From the NCBI RefSeq assembly GCF_003478445.1, contig NZ_QUET01000001.1, positions 124,001 to 188,000 of the forward strand: a stretch of 64,000 nt of DNA, written 5' to 3'. Below the pieces are notes generated by a model, which was given only the letters and a program-made list of their open reading frames with translations, was not told the DNA's origin and made no database searches. Of the stretch, positions 25,331 to 35,722 are shown in pieces. Within the stretch, counting starts at the first letter, position 1; each line of letters opens with the position of its first letter. The translations under genes were made by a program, and so were the position numbers. Source of the DNA: Roseburia sp. AM59-24XD. Lineage in GTDB: Bacteria > Bacillota > Clostridia > Lachnospirales > Lachnospiraceae.

Positions 25331-28300
25331 TTGCTTCGTGGAAGTGGATTTCAGAATGGAAAAGAGAGAATTTATGAATTCTATCAGAACATTACAGATA
25401 AAAAGGAAAGAGTGTCAGCCATCCGGAAGGAATATGGACAGGGTGGTGCCGGCTGGCCACTGGAAGGTTACGGACTGCATGGATATGATACCTTTCACGG
25501 GAAAGGACTCCGGCTGCAGTGGAGAGATGAGGAAGGCGAAAAGGAAGGTTATGTAAGCTGGACAACCATTGAGGCAGAGATCGGTGCACTGATCTTAACC
25601 GGGGACTATTACCAGCCTGTGATAAAGGAGGATATCGAACCGGATTACGAGGAAGAAGATGAAGTCATTGATGCAGAGTATTGGGAGATTCTTGAAGAGG
25701 AGCATGAGCTTACCGATGATGAGATTGAGGAAATCTTAGAGGAAGACCGCAGGCGAGCGGATGAACGCTATGAGTCGGAGCATCCCGAAGAATATCCGGC
25801 AGAGAATTATCACATGGATTCTTTTACGGAAACCCATGCCGGTCCCAAGGCACGATTTGACTGGAATATCACGGCGATCAAAACCTTGAAAAAGGTGGAG
25901 CGTGAACACCGTCCGGCAACGGTAAAAGAGCAGGATATTTTAGCCAGATATGTCGGCTGGGGTGGACTGCCGCAGGCATTTGATACGGATAACGAAAGCT
26001 GGAAACAGGAGTATGCACAGTTAAAGGAGTTATTAACGGATGCAGAGTATCGGGCGGCAAGAGAAACCGTGACGGATGCGTTTTATACACCGCCGGAGAT
26101 AGCAGGGGCAATGTATCAGGCATTATCGCAGTTTGGATTTACCAAGGGAAATATTCTGGAGCCGAGCATGGGGATTGGTAACTTTTTCGGCAGTATGCCC
26201 AAAGAGATGGAAAGAAACTGTCAGTTATATGGTGTGGAAAAGGATGATATCAGTGGTCGTATTGCGAGGCTGCTGTATCCCAAAGCGGATATCCAAATTG
26301 CAGGATTTGAGACGGTAGATTATGAGGATAACTTCTTTGATGCTGTCATTGGAAATGTGCCATTTGGAGACTTTAAGCTGTATGACCGCAAGCACAATGC
26401 GATGGAGTTTAAGGTACACGATCACTTTATTGCAAAGTCGATTGATCATGTGCGACCGGGAGGTATTGTGGCGGTAATTACCACAAAGGGAACATTAGAT
26501 AAGCAGAATAGTACGGTGCGAAAATATCTTGCACAAAGGGCAGAACTCATAGGAGCAATACGACTTCCAAATACTGCTTTTAAGGCAGATGCCGGAACGG
26601 AAGTGACCAGTGATATTTTATTCTTTCAGAAACGGGAGAGAAAGATTGTGGCAGAGCCGGACTGGGTACATCTGGGACTGACAGAGGATAAAATCCCGGT
26701 CAACAGTTATTTTGTGGAACACCCGGAGATGATCCTGGGGCACATGATACGGAATACGGGCAGATTTGGAGAAAACAGTAATCTGACAGCCTGTGTAAAC
26801 GATGATCCGGATTTTGATCTGCAGGAAGCACTTACCTGTGCGGTTTCTAATATTCATGCTCAGATCACTGATTTTGAACGCACAGTAGAGGAGGGGGAAG
26901 AACCGGAGGAATATCTTCCGGCAGATCCTGATGTGAAGAACTTTACCTATACATTCATTGATGGTGTTCTCTATTTCCGGAAGGACTCACGAATGGTCAG
27001 ACAGGAGGTGGGAGATAAGGTGCTTGAAAGAATTAAGGGCATGGATGCCATACGTACCGCTACAAGACATTTGATCGACATTCAGTTGTCCGGGTGCAGT
27101 GAACAGGCATTAAGGCAGGCGCAGGAGGAATTAAATACCGTATATGACCAATTTACAAAAAAATATGGTTATATCACAGCAAAGGGTAATGCCAGAGCCT
27201 TTCGGGATGATGGTGATTATCCTTTACTTTGTTCATTGGAAATGGTGGATGAGGACGGCGTGGTGTCAAAGGCAGATATGTTTACCCGGCAGACCATTAA
27301 GGCAAAGCAGGCAGTGGATCATGTGGAAACAGCCGTAGAAGCACTGAATGTATCCGTGAATGAGTTTAACGGTGTAAACATCGCATTTATGCTCAGTATT
27401 TACCAGCCGGATCTAACTTTAGTAAAAGAGAAGCTGGCAAAAGAGAATAACACTACACCGGAGGAGATTCATTTTTCGGATGATCTGGCAGCAGAGCTCT
27501 CCAGAGCAAAACTTATTGAGGAGCTGAATGGACTGATCTTCTTAAATCCGATGGAGTATAACGAACACGATCCGGATCATGGCTGGGAAACAGCAGACGA
27601 ATACCTGTCCGGCAATGTCCGGGATAAGCTGCGACTTGCAAATGCTGTGGCAAAGGAACAGCCGGACCTGTTTGCGGATAATGTGACTGCTTTAGAGCAG
27701 GTACAGCCGAAAGATCTGGATGCATCTGAGATCGATGTGCGTATCGGAACAACATGGATCGAGCCGGAAGATTATGAAGCGTTTATTTTTGAACTTCTTG
27801 ACACACCACGCCGGTCACGGGCAGTACGGAGTACCTATTATAGTTCCGGCATACAGATCCATCTGAATAAATATACGATGGAGTGGTTTATTGAGAATAA
27901 GTCATATGACAAATCCTCGGTGGCTGCCAGTAAAACCTATGGTACTTCCCGCATGGATGCCTATACGATCTTTGAGACAACGCTAAATCTCAGAACCGTA
28001 ACCGTGCGTGACCGCATTGAGGATGGAGATGGCAGATACCATTATGAGATCAATCAGAAGGAAACGATGCTTGCAAGAGAGAAGCAGAACCAGATGAAAG
28101 AAGCCTTTAAGGAATGGATCTTTGCAGAACCGGAGCGGCGTAATAAGTATGTGAATTATTATAATGAAACCTTTAACAATGTCCGGCTTCGGGAATATGA
28201 TGGCAGTCATTTGGAATTTCCGGGGATGAATCCGGATATTCATTTGAAATCACATCAGGTTAATGCGATCGCCAGAGTGCTGATGGGAGGAAACACGCTG

Positions 28301-29826
28301 TTAGCACACTGCGTCGGAGCGGGAAAAAGTTTTGAGATGATGGCAGCCTGTATGGAACAGAAACGGCTTGGTCTTGCAAATAAGACAGCGATGGTTGTAC
28401 CAAAGGCATTGATCGGGCAGACGGCAAGTGAGTTTTTAAGGCTTTATCCGTCAGCAAACATTCTGGTGGCAACCGAGCGGGACTTTGAAAAGAGCAGGCG
28501 GAAACAGTTTATCTCAAGGATTGCGACAGGAGATTATGACTGTATCATTATGAGCCATTCGCAGTTTGAAAAGATTCCTATTTCACCGGAGCGCAAGGAG
28601 GCGATGATCCGGAAACAGATTGAGGAGATTGCCCATGCGATTGATGAGATGAAGTCACAAAACAGTGAGCGATGGACAATCAAACAGATGGAATCACAGA
28701 AAAAGCGGCTTGAGGAGCAGATCAAAAAGATGACCTCGGAAGAGAGGAAAGATGATCTGATTACCTTTGAGGAGCTTGGTATTGATTCTATTATGGTCGA
28801 TGAGGCACATGCGTTTAAGAACCTTGCCATCTTCAGTAAGATGAATGTTTCCGGTATTACCGGGACCGGCAGCCAGAGAGCCATGGATATGTTTTTGAAG
28901 TGTGAATATATCAACGAGTTAAATGGTGGCAGGGGCATCGTATTTGCAACCGGAACACCGATCAGCAATACGATGTGCGAGATGTATGTCATGCAGAGTT
29001 TCCTGCAGAAAGATACCTTGGAGCAGCTCGGCATTTACCACTTTGACAGTTGGGCGGCAAACTTTGGAGAACAGACCACAGCATTAGAGCTTACTGTTGA
29101 GGGAAGCGGATTTCGTTTTAAGACGAGATTTAATAAGTTTACAAATCTGCCGGAGCTTATGAATCTGTTCAAAGAGGTGGCAGATATTCAGACAAGGGAC
29201 ATGTTGGATCTGGATGTGCCGGAACTTCGTGGCGGTAAGTATATCATCGTGGAGAGTGAGCCGGACTGGTATGTGAAGCAGGTCATGGAGGAATTTGTTG
29301 CAAGGGCAGAGCGTATCCGAAGCGGAGGGGTTGATCCCAGTGAGGACAATTTCTTAAAGATCACTCATGAGGCAAGGCTTCTCGGTACGGATGCACGGCT
29401 GTTGATGCCGGATGCACCAAATAATGTTGATGGAAAGCTTAATAAGGTAGTGGAAAATGTGCTGTATGAATACCGGAAAGCAGAGCAGGAGAGTATCATT
29501 GGCACACAGCTTATCTTTTCCGATATCGGTACACCAAGATCCGGTTGGAAAGAAGAGATGCTTACCGTTTCATGGGCAGAGGCAGATACCTTTGATGTGT
29601 ATAATTATCTGAAAACAGAACTTGTAAAGCAGGGTATCCCGGCGGATCAGATTGCATTTATTCATGATGCCAAGACTGACGCTGCAAGGGATGCCCTTTT
29701 TCGTGAAATGAGGTCTGGAACAAAGCGGATTCTGATCGGTTCCACCGATAAATGCGGAACCGGTGTCAATGTGCAGACACATCTTACGGCAATGCATCAT
29801 GTGGATTGCCCATGGAAGCCTTCCTC
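25331..29826 (+). pseudogene. 5' part of a giant SNF2 helicase/N6-methylase, N-truncated and interrupted by the 12-kb insertion
   Basis: Residues match the large methylase-helicase proteins of Lachnospiraceae conjugative elements, which are usually well over 2,000 residues. Visible are the spacer region (RIYEFYQNITDKK), a methylase-like fold (LEPSMGIGNFFG, NVPFGDFKLYD), the helicase Walker A (LAHCVGAGKSFEMM), DEAH-like MVDEAHAFKNL and TGTPISN. The usual N-terminal several hundred residues are missing; the frame has no good start (TTG 25331 lacks a ribosome binding site). At 29825 it runs into the mobile element after HHVDCPWKPS, and the rest resumes at 41982. Confidence 0.85.
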
Positions 29827-31682
29827 AGTCGGTCATTTTTTGCGGACAGTTCAATACATGCCTGTCTGTTTCGCTCCCTGCTCCTGCGTTTGCTCTCGTT
29901 TGATTTCTCCCTCTGTATCTTCTTGGCACAAGCAGGACAATACTTCGATATGCCAGAGCGGGGAACATATTCAACACCGCACACCGTACAATTCTTAGGC
30001 TTTAACGCAGTCCACCGCTTTGTCGGTGTGATATGTAATTCACCGACAAAGCCGATGAATTTATAATAAATCTTGATTTCCTGCCGCACCATTCCGTCTG
30101 TAAGTTTCTCACGTTCCGAAACAAGTATCTTGTCTATAAGTGCGTTTATGATGGTTGCGTCCAGTTCCTTAATGCCTTGATAGTTGCGGATTAGGGAGAG
30201 GAAATCACGGACACCCTGCGTCTTCTCATAGCTGTCGCTGAGCGTTTCCGTTACCTCTTTCAGCCTTGCTTCAATTTCAAGCTGTTCTTTCTGGTATTTT
30301 CCCGACATCATCTCAAAATTCCGCTCGGTAATACGCTCCATCACCTTATCTTCATAGAGTGAGGAAAACAGCCTGTCCAGTTCTGCAAGGCGTTTGTTCA
30401 GTTTTCTTTGCTCCTTTTCCAGTGCCTTTGCCTTGCTCTGGTCTGTTTCCGTGAGCCGCTTTTCAATCGCCCTCACTGCCTTTTCATCATTGACTGCCAT
30501 ATCCGCAAATCGGTTGATGTCGGTGAGGACAGCGTTGAACAAGTCCCTCGCTTCAATGCTGTGTGCGGTACACATGATATTACCGTATCTGCCATAATTA
30601 TTGCAGGAATATTGTACGCAGTCGATGATGTCGGGGCGTTTCCTCCTGTTGGCACTCATAGCCCGCATCGCATAGCCGCAGTCCGCACACTTAATAACGC
30701 CTGCAAAGATGTTCTCAAAGCCGCCCTTGTTTTCTGGTAATCTGCGGCTTGTAATAAGCTGCTGTACGGTATCAAATTCCTCCTGCGTGACTATCCCCTC
30801 ATGGGTGTCTGGTATCACTTCCCATTCTTCGGGCAGCTTAGAGGGGCGTTTCTTGCTTTTCATGTTGGCGGCAATCCGCTTGTAGCCTGCAAGGTTTCCC
30901 GCATATATCGGGCTTCTTAAAATGCCCCTTACGCTGTTCTCGCTCCAAATATAACGGTTCTCCTCATTCTCCTCAAAATACCTCTCATAGCCTGTTGCCC
31001 CCTGCTCCGCCGCATAAGCGGCGGGGCGTAAGATATGCTGTTTGTTGATGTGCTTGCGGATTTTGGCGATTCCGTTGCCCGCTAACGCAAGGTCAAATAT
31101 TTCCCTTACCACATGGGCAACTTTGTCATCTATCAGCAGATGGTTGTGGTCGGCGGGGTCTTTGACGTAACCGTATGGTGCTGTCGTCCCCATGAATTTC
31201 CCCTGCTGAAACCTCGCTCGGTACGCCGATTTTATCTTGACCGACACATCGGCGGAATACATTTCGTTTAGGATGTTGCGGAAAGGCGTGATGTCCATAG
31301 CGGATTTATTGAGCGTGTCCACGCCGTCATTGACCGCTATATACCTCACATTATGCTCTGGGAAAAACACTTCCAGATACAGTCCGCAATCAAGATAGTT
31401 CCTCCCCAGACGAGATAAATCTTTCGTGATAACGCAGTTTATCAGACCGCTTTCAATGTCCTTAATCATGTTCTGGAAACTTGGTCTTTGGAAATTTGTA
31501 CCAGAGTAACCGTCGTCCACATACGTTTTTGCTAAGTGCCATCCCTGCTTTTTCACATAATCCGTGAGGATGGATTTCTGTGTCGCAATGCTCGCACTCT
31601 CGTTATCCGTGCCATCGTCTTTTGACAAGCGGCAGTACATGCCGACTTCATAAATCTTGTTCTCCATTCTTATTCCTGCCAT
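29784..31682 (-). CDS. Large serine recombinase of the inserted element
   Basis: A 632-residue protein. The catalytic N-terminal domain has the nucleophile Ser20 in MYCRLSKDD and VITKDLSRLGRNYLD. The recombinase and zinc-ribbon domains follow (CADCGYAM ... CNNYGRYGNIMC), then a coiled coil (about 415-480) and an extra C-terminal zinc knuckle (CTVCGVEYV ... YCPAC). It is of the TnpX/TndX type that moves Tn4451/Tn5397-like elements. The ribosome binding site GGAGG precedes ATG 31682. The last 12 residues and the stop codon are read from the disrupted helicase gene, not from the element itself. Confidence 0.93.
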   Translation of the reverse strand: MAGIRMENKIYEVGMYCRLSKDDGTDNESASIATQKSILTDYVKKQGWHLAKTYVDDGYSGTNFQRPSFQNMIKDIESGLINCVITKDLSRLGRNYLDCGLYLEVFFPEHNVRYIAVNDGVDTLNKSAMDITPFRNILNEMYSADVSVKIKSAYRARFQQGKFMGTTAPYGYVKDPADHNHLLIDDKVAHVVREIFDLALAGNGIAKIRKHINKQHILRPAAYAAEQGATGYERYFEENEENRYIWSENSVRGILRSPIYAGNLAGYKRIAANMKSKKRPSKLPEEWEVIPDTHEGIVTQEEFDTVQQLITSRRLPENKGGFENIFAGVIKCADCGYAMRAMSANRRKRPDIIDCVQYSCNNYGRYGNIMCTAHSIEARDLFNAVLTDINRFADMAVNDEKAVRAIEKRLTETDQSKAKALEKEQRKLNKRLAELDRLFSSLYEDKVMERITERNFEMMSGKYQKEQLEIEARLKEVTETLSDSYEKTQGVRDFLSLIRNYQGIKELDATIINALIDKILVSEREKLTDGMVRQEIKIYYKFIGFVGELHITPTKRWTALKPKNCTVCGVEYVPRSGISKYCPACAKKIQREKSNESKRRSRERNRQACIELSAKNDRLRKASMGNPHDALP

Positions 31683-31736
31683 ACTGTAAAACCTCCATAT
31701 CTGTCCTATCTGTTTTCATGTTCCATTGCGTACATT

Positions 31737-31928
31737 CTAAGCGGACAGCCCCTCATTGTCGAAGGTGTCGCCCTCGGCAATCTTCTTCCGAATATCCTCG
31801 GAAATAATCGGGATAAACGCTTCTGTGACTGTCTGCGTGCCGACATATTCACGGCTGATTATCATCTGAACTGGTGCTTTCGGCACGATACGCTTTCTCT
31901 TTTTATCTGCTTTCTTATCCTCGCCCAT
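31737..31928 (-). CDS. Small basic protein upstream of the recombinase
   Basis: A 63-residue protein starting MGEDKKADKKRKRIVPKAP, with GGAAGG about 11 bases upstream. It has a lysine-rich head and then a compact hydrophobic core (MIISREYVGTQTVTEAFIP). A small gene of this kind commonly precedes the serine recombinase in such elements. The function is not known; an accessory role in recombination is possible. Confidence 0.65.
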   Translation of the reverse strand: MGEDKKADKKRKRIVPKAPVQMIISREYVGTQTVTEAFIPIISEDIRKKIAEGDTFDNEGLSA

Positions 31929-31998
31929 ACTTAAATCTTCCTTTCCAGACAGGGCAGGAGAACGTCTGGAAACGCCCCGCCCTGTCAATCAGATACCA

Positions 31999-32229
31999 TC
32001 AATCCCCGCTGTTTACTTCTTTCTGTAATGCTTCAAGGAGTGCTGCTGCTTCATCAGCGTTCAACGTGATACCCTTTCCGCACTTCTCACGGTTCGGGGA
32101 AAAGCTGCGGATGTCATATTTCGGCTCTCTTCCGTTCCATGAGATAAGATTGATTTCTTTTGTGTAGCCGCTGTCGCCCTTAGACAATACGGCGATTTCC
32201 TTTACAATCTCATACTGGATTTCTTTCAT
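31999..32229 (-). CDS. YdbC/PC4-like ssDNA-binding protein
   Basis: A 76-residue protein (VLSKGDSGYTKEINLISWNG, KYDIRSFSPNREKCGKGITL) matching the YdbC/PC4 family of single-stranded DNA-binding proteins common on mobilizable elements. It lies between parB and the recombinase genes, on the same strand. A role in protecting or presenting ssDNA during transfer is likely. Confidence 0.8.
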   Translation of the reverse strand: MKEIQYEIVKEIAVLSKGDSGYTKEINLISWNGREPKYDIRSFSPNREKCGKGITLNADEAAALLEALQKEVNSGD

Positions 32230-32274
32230 TCTTCATACCTCAATTTTCTGCATTTACCTCCCGAAAAGAGAAGA

Positions 32275-33129
32275 TTAGCGGCTGTCCCTGCCCCGTTTCC
32301 TCTGCAATTCACGCTCCAAAAGTTTAATGATGGTTTCCTCCATCTGCTTCGGCGTTGTGTTCTTCGGAAAATACTTTTTCAGCTTGCTTGTGTTGATTTT
32401 CAAGGTTTCTTTCTGGTTTCCCTTTTCCTCCGTCATAATTGCAAATATCGTATCCATGTCAAGCCGCCCGCTCTGGCTTAGGCTTTTCATCCGCTGTGCC
32501 TGTGAGAGTGAGGGCGTTGCTTCTTCGCTCTCCATCGTGGCAAAGAGGTTTTCCTGCTCGTCTTTCTTCAAGAAGGACAGTTCCACCGCAGGCGTGAGGG
32601 CGATTTTCCCCTCGTCCACCATCTGCAAAATCGGCGGTATCAGTTCCGTCAGGCGGATAAAACGCTGCACGGTCATCCTGCCCACGCCGAAGCCCTGTGC
32701 CACCTTGTCGTCCGTCCGCAACTTCGTCACAACTTGTGACGAGGTTAAGTCTGTGCGGAAACCCTGCCGCTTCATGGCTTCGGATTTCATCTTGTAAGCA
32801 AACGCCCGCTCCGATGGCAGGATATTCTCACGCTGCAAATTGCTGTCTACAAGGGTGATGATGGCTCGGTCACGGTCTAAGGGCAGGACAAACGCAGGCA
32901 CGGTATTTATCCCTGCAAGTTCAGAAGCACGGACACGCCGCTGTCCTGCAATCACTTCATAACCGTCCCCGTCCTCTTTCGGGCGTGTGATTATCGGCGT
33001 GACAATGCCAAATTCCTTGATGCTTTCCGCTAACTCTGACAGTGTTTCATCTTCTGCCACATGAAACGGATTGTCGGGGAACGGGTACAAGTCTTTGGTC
33101 TTTAACACCTTAAAATCCTGTTTCTTCAT
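32275..33129 (-). CDS. ParB-like partition protein of the inserted element
   Basis: A 284-residue protein with VIAGQRRVRASELAG (ParB CTP-binding motif) and DSNLQRENILPSERA, an HTH (GFGVGRMTVQRFIRL) and a basic C-terminus. It is paralogous to the ParB at 23685-24605; both keep the same order of motifs. It starts eight bases downstream of the relaxase stop, so the two are co-transcribed. Confidence 0.88.
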   Translation of the reverse strand: MKKQDFKVLKTKDLYPFPDNPFHVAEDETLSELAESIKEFGIVTPIITRPKEDGDGYEVIAGQRRVRASELAGINTVPAFVLPLDRDRAIITLVDSNLQRENILPSERAFAYKMKSEAMKRQGFRTDLTSSQVVTKLRTDDKVAQGFGVGRMTVQRFIRLTELIPPILQMVDEGKIALTPAVELSFLKKDEQENLFATMESEEATPSLSQAQRMKSLSQSGRLDMDTIFAIMTEEKGNQKETLKINTSKLKKYFPKNTTPKQMEETIIKLLERELQRKRGRDSR

Positions 33130-33137
33130 TCACATAT

Positions 33138-34103
33138 CTACCTTTCTTTCGCTCTGCTTCTATGATTTTTCTGCAATTCTTCCAACACTTCGGGCGGTAT
33201 TTTTGACAGCAGCCGCCCCATCTGCTCGTTGGTTCTCTGCAATTCAAATATCTTCTGATTCGCTTTCTGCACCTTTAGTTCCTGCTCGTACTTTTCATCA
33301 CGCATACGCCCCGCATAGTCTGATTCCTGCCCAATTCTCTCTTTCAAACTGTCGATATACGCCTGCTGTTTCCCGATTTCCTTAGAGAATTTCTCCACGT
33401 CTGGCAGCCATGCAGAGAGTAAATCTAACGCTTTATCCCTTTTCTTCCCTGCGTTAAAGGCGTTGATGTCGGATAGGGCAGACACGATTTCTTCATACTG
33501 TTTATCAAGCCTGCCGCCTAATTTATAGAGCCATGTGGGGACGTGTTTCCGCTTGGTTTCCATTGAGGACTGCCCCCGTTCAAGCTGATTCCACCGTGAG
33601 GACATCCGCTCATGGTAGGCGGTCTGCCACTCGGATAATGATTTCTGGTTGCCTAAGATAGCTTTCGCTGACAGCTTATTGTCTGGCGTAATCGGCACAA
33701 AGCAGAGGTGCATATGGGGCGTTCTCTCGTCCATATGGACGACAGCGGAGAGGATATTCTGCTTTCCAACACGCTCCGAAATGAAGTCAAGAGCCGTCTG
33801 GAAATACGCTTTTTGTTCTTCGGGCGGTAACTGGTTCATAAATTCTGGTGAAGCTGTGATGAGCGTTTCCACCATCATCACGCTGTCTTTCCTTGTCCTG
33901 CACCCCGCTTCGGCTACCATGCGGTTAATCTCTTTCTTGTAGGTGTACTTTGGTGGTGCTATGAGATGGTAATTGTTTTTAGAGCGTTCCATATCTATAT
34001 CTGGGTTGCTTTTGTAGGCTTCTTTCTTCCGCTCGTTGTGGCGTTCACAAGCCGCAACGCCGCCCGCTTTTCGTTTCTGGAAACGCAGGATTGCATAAGG
34101 CAT
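33138..34103 (-). CDS. MobV/Pre-type relaxase
   Basis: A 321-residue protein. It begins MPYAILRFQKRK and carries the metal-binding motif VVHMDERTPHMHLCF (near residues 118-132), the HxDE...PHxH signature of MobV relaxases. The C-terminus is a coiled coil. Relaxases nick oriT and pilot the strand to the recipient. I start at ATG 34103, with AGGAGG nine bases upstream; upstream in-frame codons fall in the repeat region. The oriT-like structures lie just upstream. Confidence 0.9.
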   Translation of the reverse strand: MPYAILRFQKRKAGGVAACERHNERKKEAYKSNPDIDMERSKNNYHLIAPPKYTYKKEINRMVAEAGCRTRKDSVMMVETLITASPEFMNQLPPEEQKAYFQTALDFISERVGKQNILSAVVHMDERTPHMHLCFVPITPDNKLSAKAILGNQKSLSEWQTAYHERMSSRWNQLERGQSSMETKRKHVPTWLYKLGGRLDKQYEEIVSALSDINAFNAGKKRDKALDLLSAWLPDVEKFSKEIGKQQAYIDSLKERIGQESDYAGRMRDEKYEQELKVQKANQKIFELQRTNEQMGRLLSKIPPEVLEELQKNHRSRAKER

Positions 34104-34143
34104 AGGCGGATTCCTCCTTTCTTTCGGCGGGTGACCGTCCTTT

Positions 34144-34690
34144 GGGGTGACAGCGGTGACGGTGGTGACAGCAGTTTTGGGATACCCCCTGCCGACTGCC
34201 GCAACTGTCACCCTCACCCCCTGCATGACGGTCATGTCGATGATGACGGTGTTTTTGGGATACCCCCCTCGCAAGAGCCGTCACCGTCATGCCGCCATTC
34301 TTTTATCCGAAGCCGTAAGGCGTAGGATAGCAGGGCACAGCCCTGCCTTAAGGGAGTCCAGAGGGAACGTCTGGCACACGACTTTGCAGGGCAAAGTGTA
34401 GTGTGTTACACCCTGTAAACGCAGTCGGAAAAATCGGAATGATTTTTCTGACCGCAGGGGTGGTTTTACACGACCGAAAAGGGCGAGTAAATCTCACGCC
34501 TGCATTTTGCGTTTACGGGGTGTTCTCCCGTAGGGATGACAGCGGCAGGGTATCCTAAAATCACTGTCACCACCGTCACTGCTGTCACCCGCAGGGCAGA
34601 GCCGCCAGCTTTACATGGCTTTAAGCGTCAATGACAGTAACAGGGGGGTATCCTAATATCGCTGTCACCACCATCACCGCTGTCACCCGC
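34144..34690. repeat. Four iteron-like repeats around the replication/transfer origin
   Basis: Four copies of a roughly 48-bp motif built on GTGACGGTGGTGACAGC and TTTTGGGATACCCCC. Two point one way (about 34144-34193 and 34226-34272) and two the other way (about 34544-34591 and 34634-34690). The last overlaps the 3' end of the repA-like gene and encodes its repetitive tail (SGDGGDSD). This is the expected layout for initiator-binding sites. No gene is seen between 34104 and 34627. Confidence 0.75.
34411..34520. other. Putative oriT with hairpin
   Basis: CCCTGTAAACGCA (34411-34423) and TGCGTTTACGGGG (34508-34520) form a 12/13 inverted repeat. It encloses a perfect hairpin, GAAAAATC-GGAAT-GATTTTTC (34428-34448). 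The position between the two iteron pairs and next to the relaxase gene fits a transfer origin; the nick site cannot be placed by eye. Confidence 0.5.
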
Positions 34691-35653
34691 CCTCCTTGCA
34701 AGGGCAATCCGCCTGCCGTCTTTCCTGCGGCTGTACTGGTAGCAGATACGGTTCTCGCTTAAAAATGTGGTGCGGTATTCATTCAGCCATTTCGTAATCA
34801 CCGTGGGTATGGTTTCCGTTTCCCCCATAGCGGCTAACAGTTCCGTTGCCGTGCCTATCCATTCTTCCTTATCCCTCATAAAATCCACCAACCGAAAAAG
34901 GACATCTGGTATCGTTTCTTTCGCAAGCTGCTCCTGCGTTTTCCGCTCCACAAGCTCCCAACGGCAATCACGGAAACGCAGCGTGTATTCCTGATAAGGC
35001 GTGTCCCTGCCCGTCACATACAGCTTGGCGGTGTCAGACGCACGTTTCTCCTTTTCCAGAACAAAGGTAGCGTCCGCACTCCCCGTTAATCCTGTCGTCC
35101 CAGACACCTTGTTGAACACGTCGCTGTCATTCTGCTTTCGGATGTGGTGTACGACAATGACCGCCAGAGAGTGCCTGTCGGCAAAGTCTTTGATGAGGGA
35201 GATGTCCCCATAGTCGCTTGCATAGGCATTGTCTTTTGAAGCTGTACGGACTTTCTGCAAGGTATCAATGACAATGAGCCTGCTGTCTGGGTAATCTTTC
35301 AGATAATCTTCAAGCTGCACGATAAGACCGTCTGACAGCTTGCAGCTTGCCACGGCAAAGTGGAGCCGCCCGCTTGCTTCGTCCGTCAAACGAAATAACC
35401 TGTCCTGTATGCGGCAGAACGTGTCCTCAAGGCAGAGGTAAAGCACATCGCCCTCCATTGTCGGCATATCCCATAAAGGGATTCCCTGCGACACGCATAA
35501 GCATAGCTTCAGCATGAGCCAGCTTTTGCCTATCTTCTGTGAGCCGCAGAACAGCGATAAGCCTGTCGGGATAAGGCTGTCCACCACAAAGGATGGTTTC
35601 TCAAGCGGTTCATAAAGGAGCGTTTCGGCGTTGACTGTCTGTAACTTCTGCAT
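34628..35653 (-). CDS. RepA-like AAA/RecA-fold ATPase
   Basis: A 341-residue protein. Walker A is CGSQKIGKSWLML (near residues 36-48) and Walker B is RLIVIDTLQKV (near 125), as in plasmid RepA hexameric helicases. A C-terminal winged-helix-like region follows. The last residues (GDSGDGGDSD...) are encoded by an iteron copy. It probably opens or unwinds the element's origin after excision, so the element may replicate transiently. AAAGGAGG lies about five bases before the ATG. Confidence 0.85.
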   Translation of the reverse strand: MQKLQTVNAETLLYEPLEKPSFVVDSLIPTGLSLFCGSQKIGKSWLMLKLCLCVSQGIPLWDMPTMEGDVLYLCLEDTFCRIQDRLFRLTDEASGRLHFAVASCKLSDGLIVQLEDYLKDYPDSRLIVIDTLQKVRTASKDNAYASDYGDISLIKDFADRHSLAVIVVHHIRKQNDSDVFNKVSGTTGLTGSADATFVLEKEKRASDTAKLYVTGRDTPYQEYTLRFRDCRWELVERKTQEQLAKETIPDVLFRLVDFMRDKEEWIGTATELLAAMGETETIPTVITKWLNEYRTTFLSENRICYQYSRRKDGRRIALARRAGDSGDGGDSDIRIPPCYCH

Positions 35654-35696
35654 GGCTTTCCTCCTTTCGGGCGGTGTCTTTGTTTTCGTTGCACAT
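35610..35696 (-). CDS. Possible 28-aa leader peptide overlapping the repA-like start
   Basis: MCNENKDTARKEESHAEVTD..., preceded by AAGGAGG eight bases before its ATG. It runs through the ribosome binding site and first codons of the repA-like gene in another frame. It may couple translation, or be chance. Confidence 0.35.
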   Translation of the reverse strand: MCNENKDTARKEESHAEVTDSQRRNAPL

Positions 35697-35722
35697 AGGC
35701 GTTGACCTCCTTAAAAATAGAT

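Noticed and set aside
34144..34690. CRISPR array in the iteron region
   Set aside because: Four copies in two orientations with unequal spacing fit iterons, not a CRISPR array.
35530..35722. C-terminal extension of the sigma-like gene into the repA-like gene
   Set aside because: It overlaps a well-supported gene out of frame and resembles nothing; an alternative end at 35723 directly before the next ribosome binding site is more sensible.
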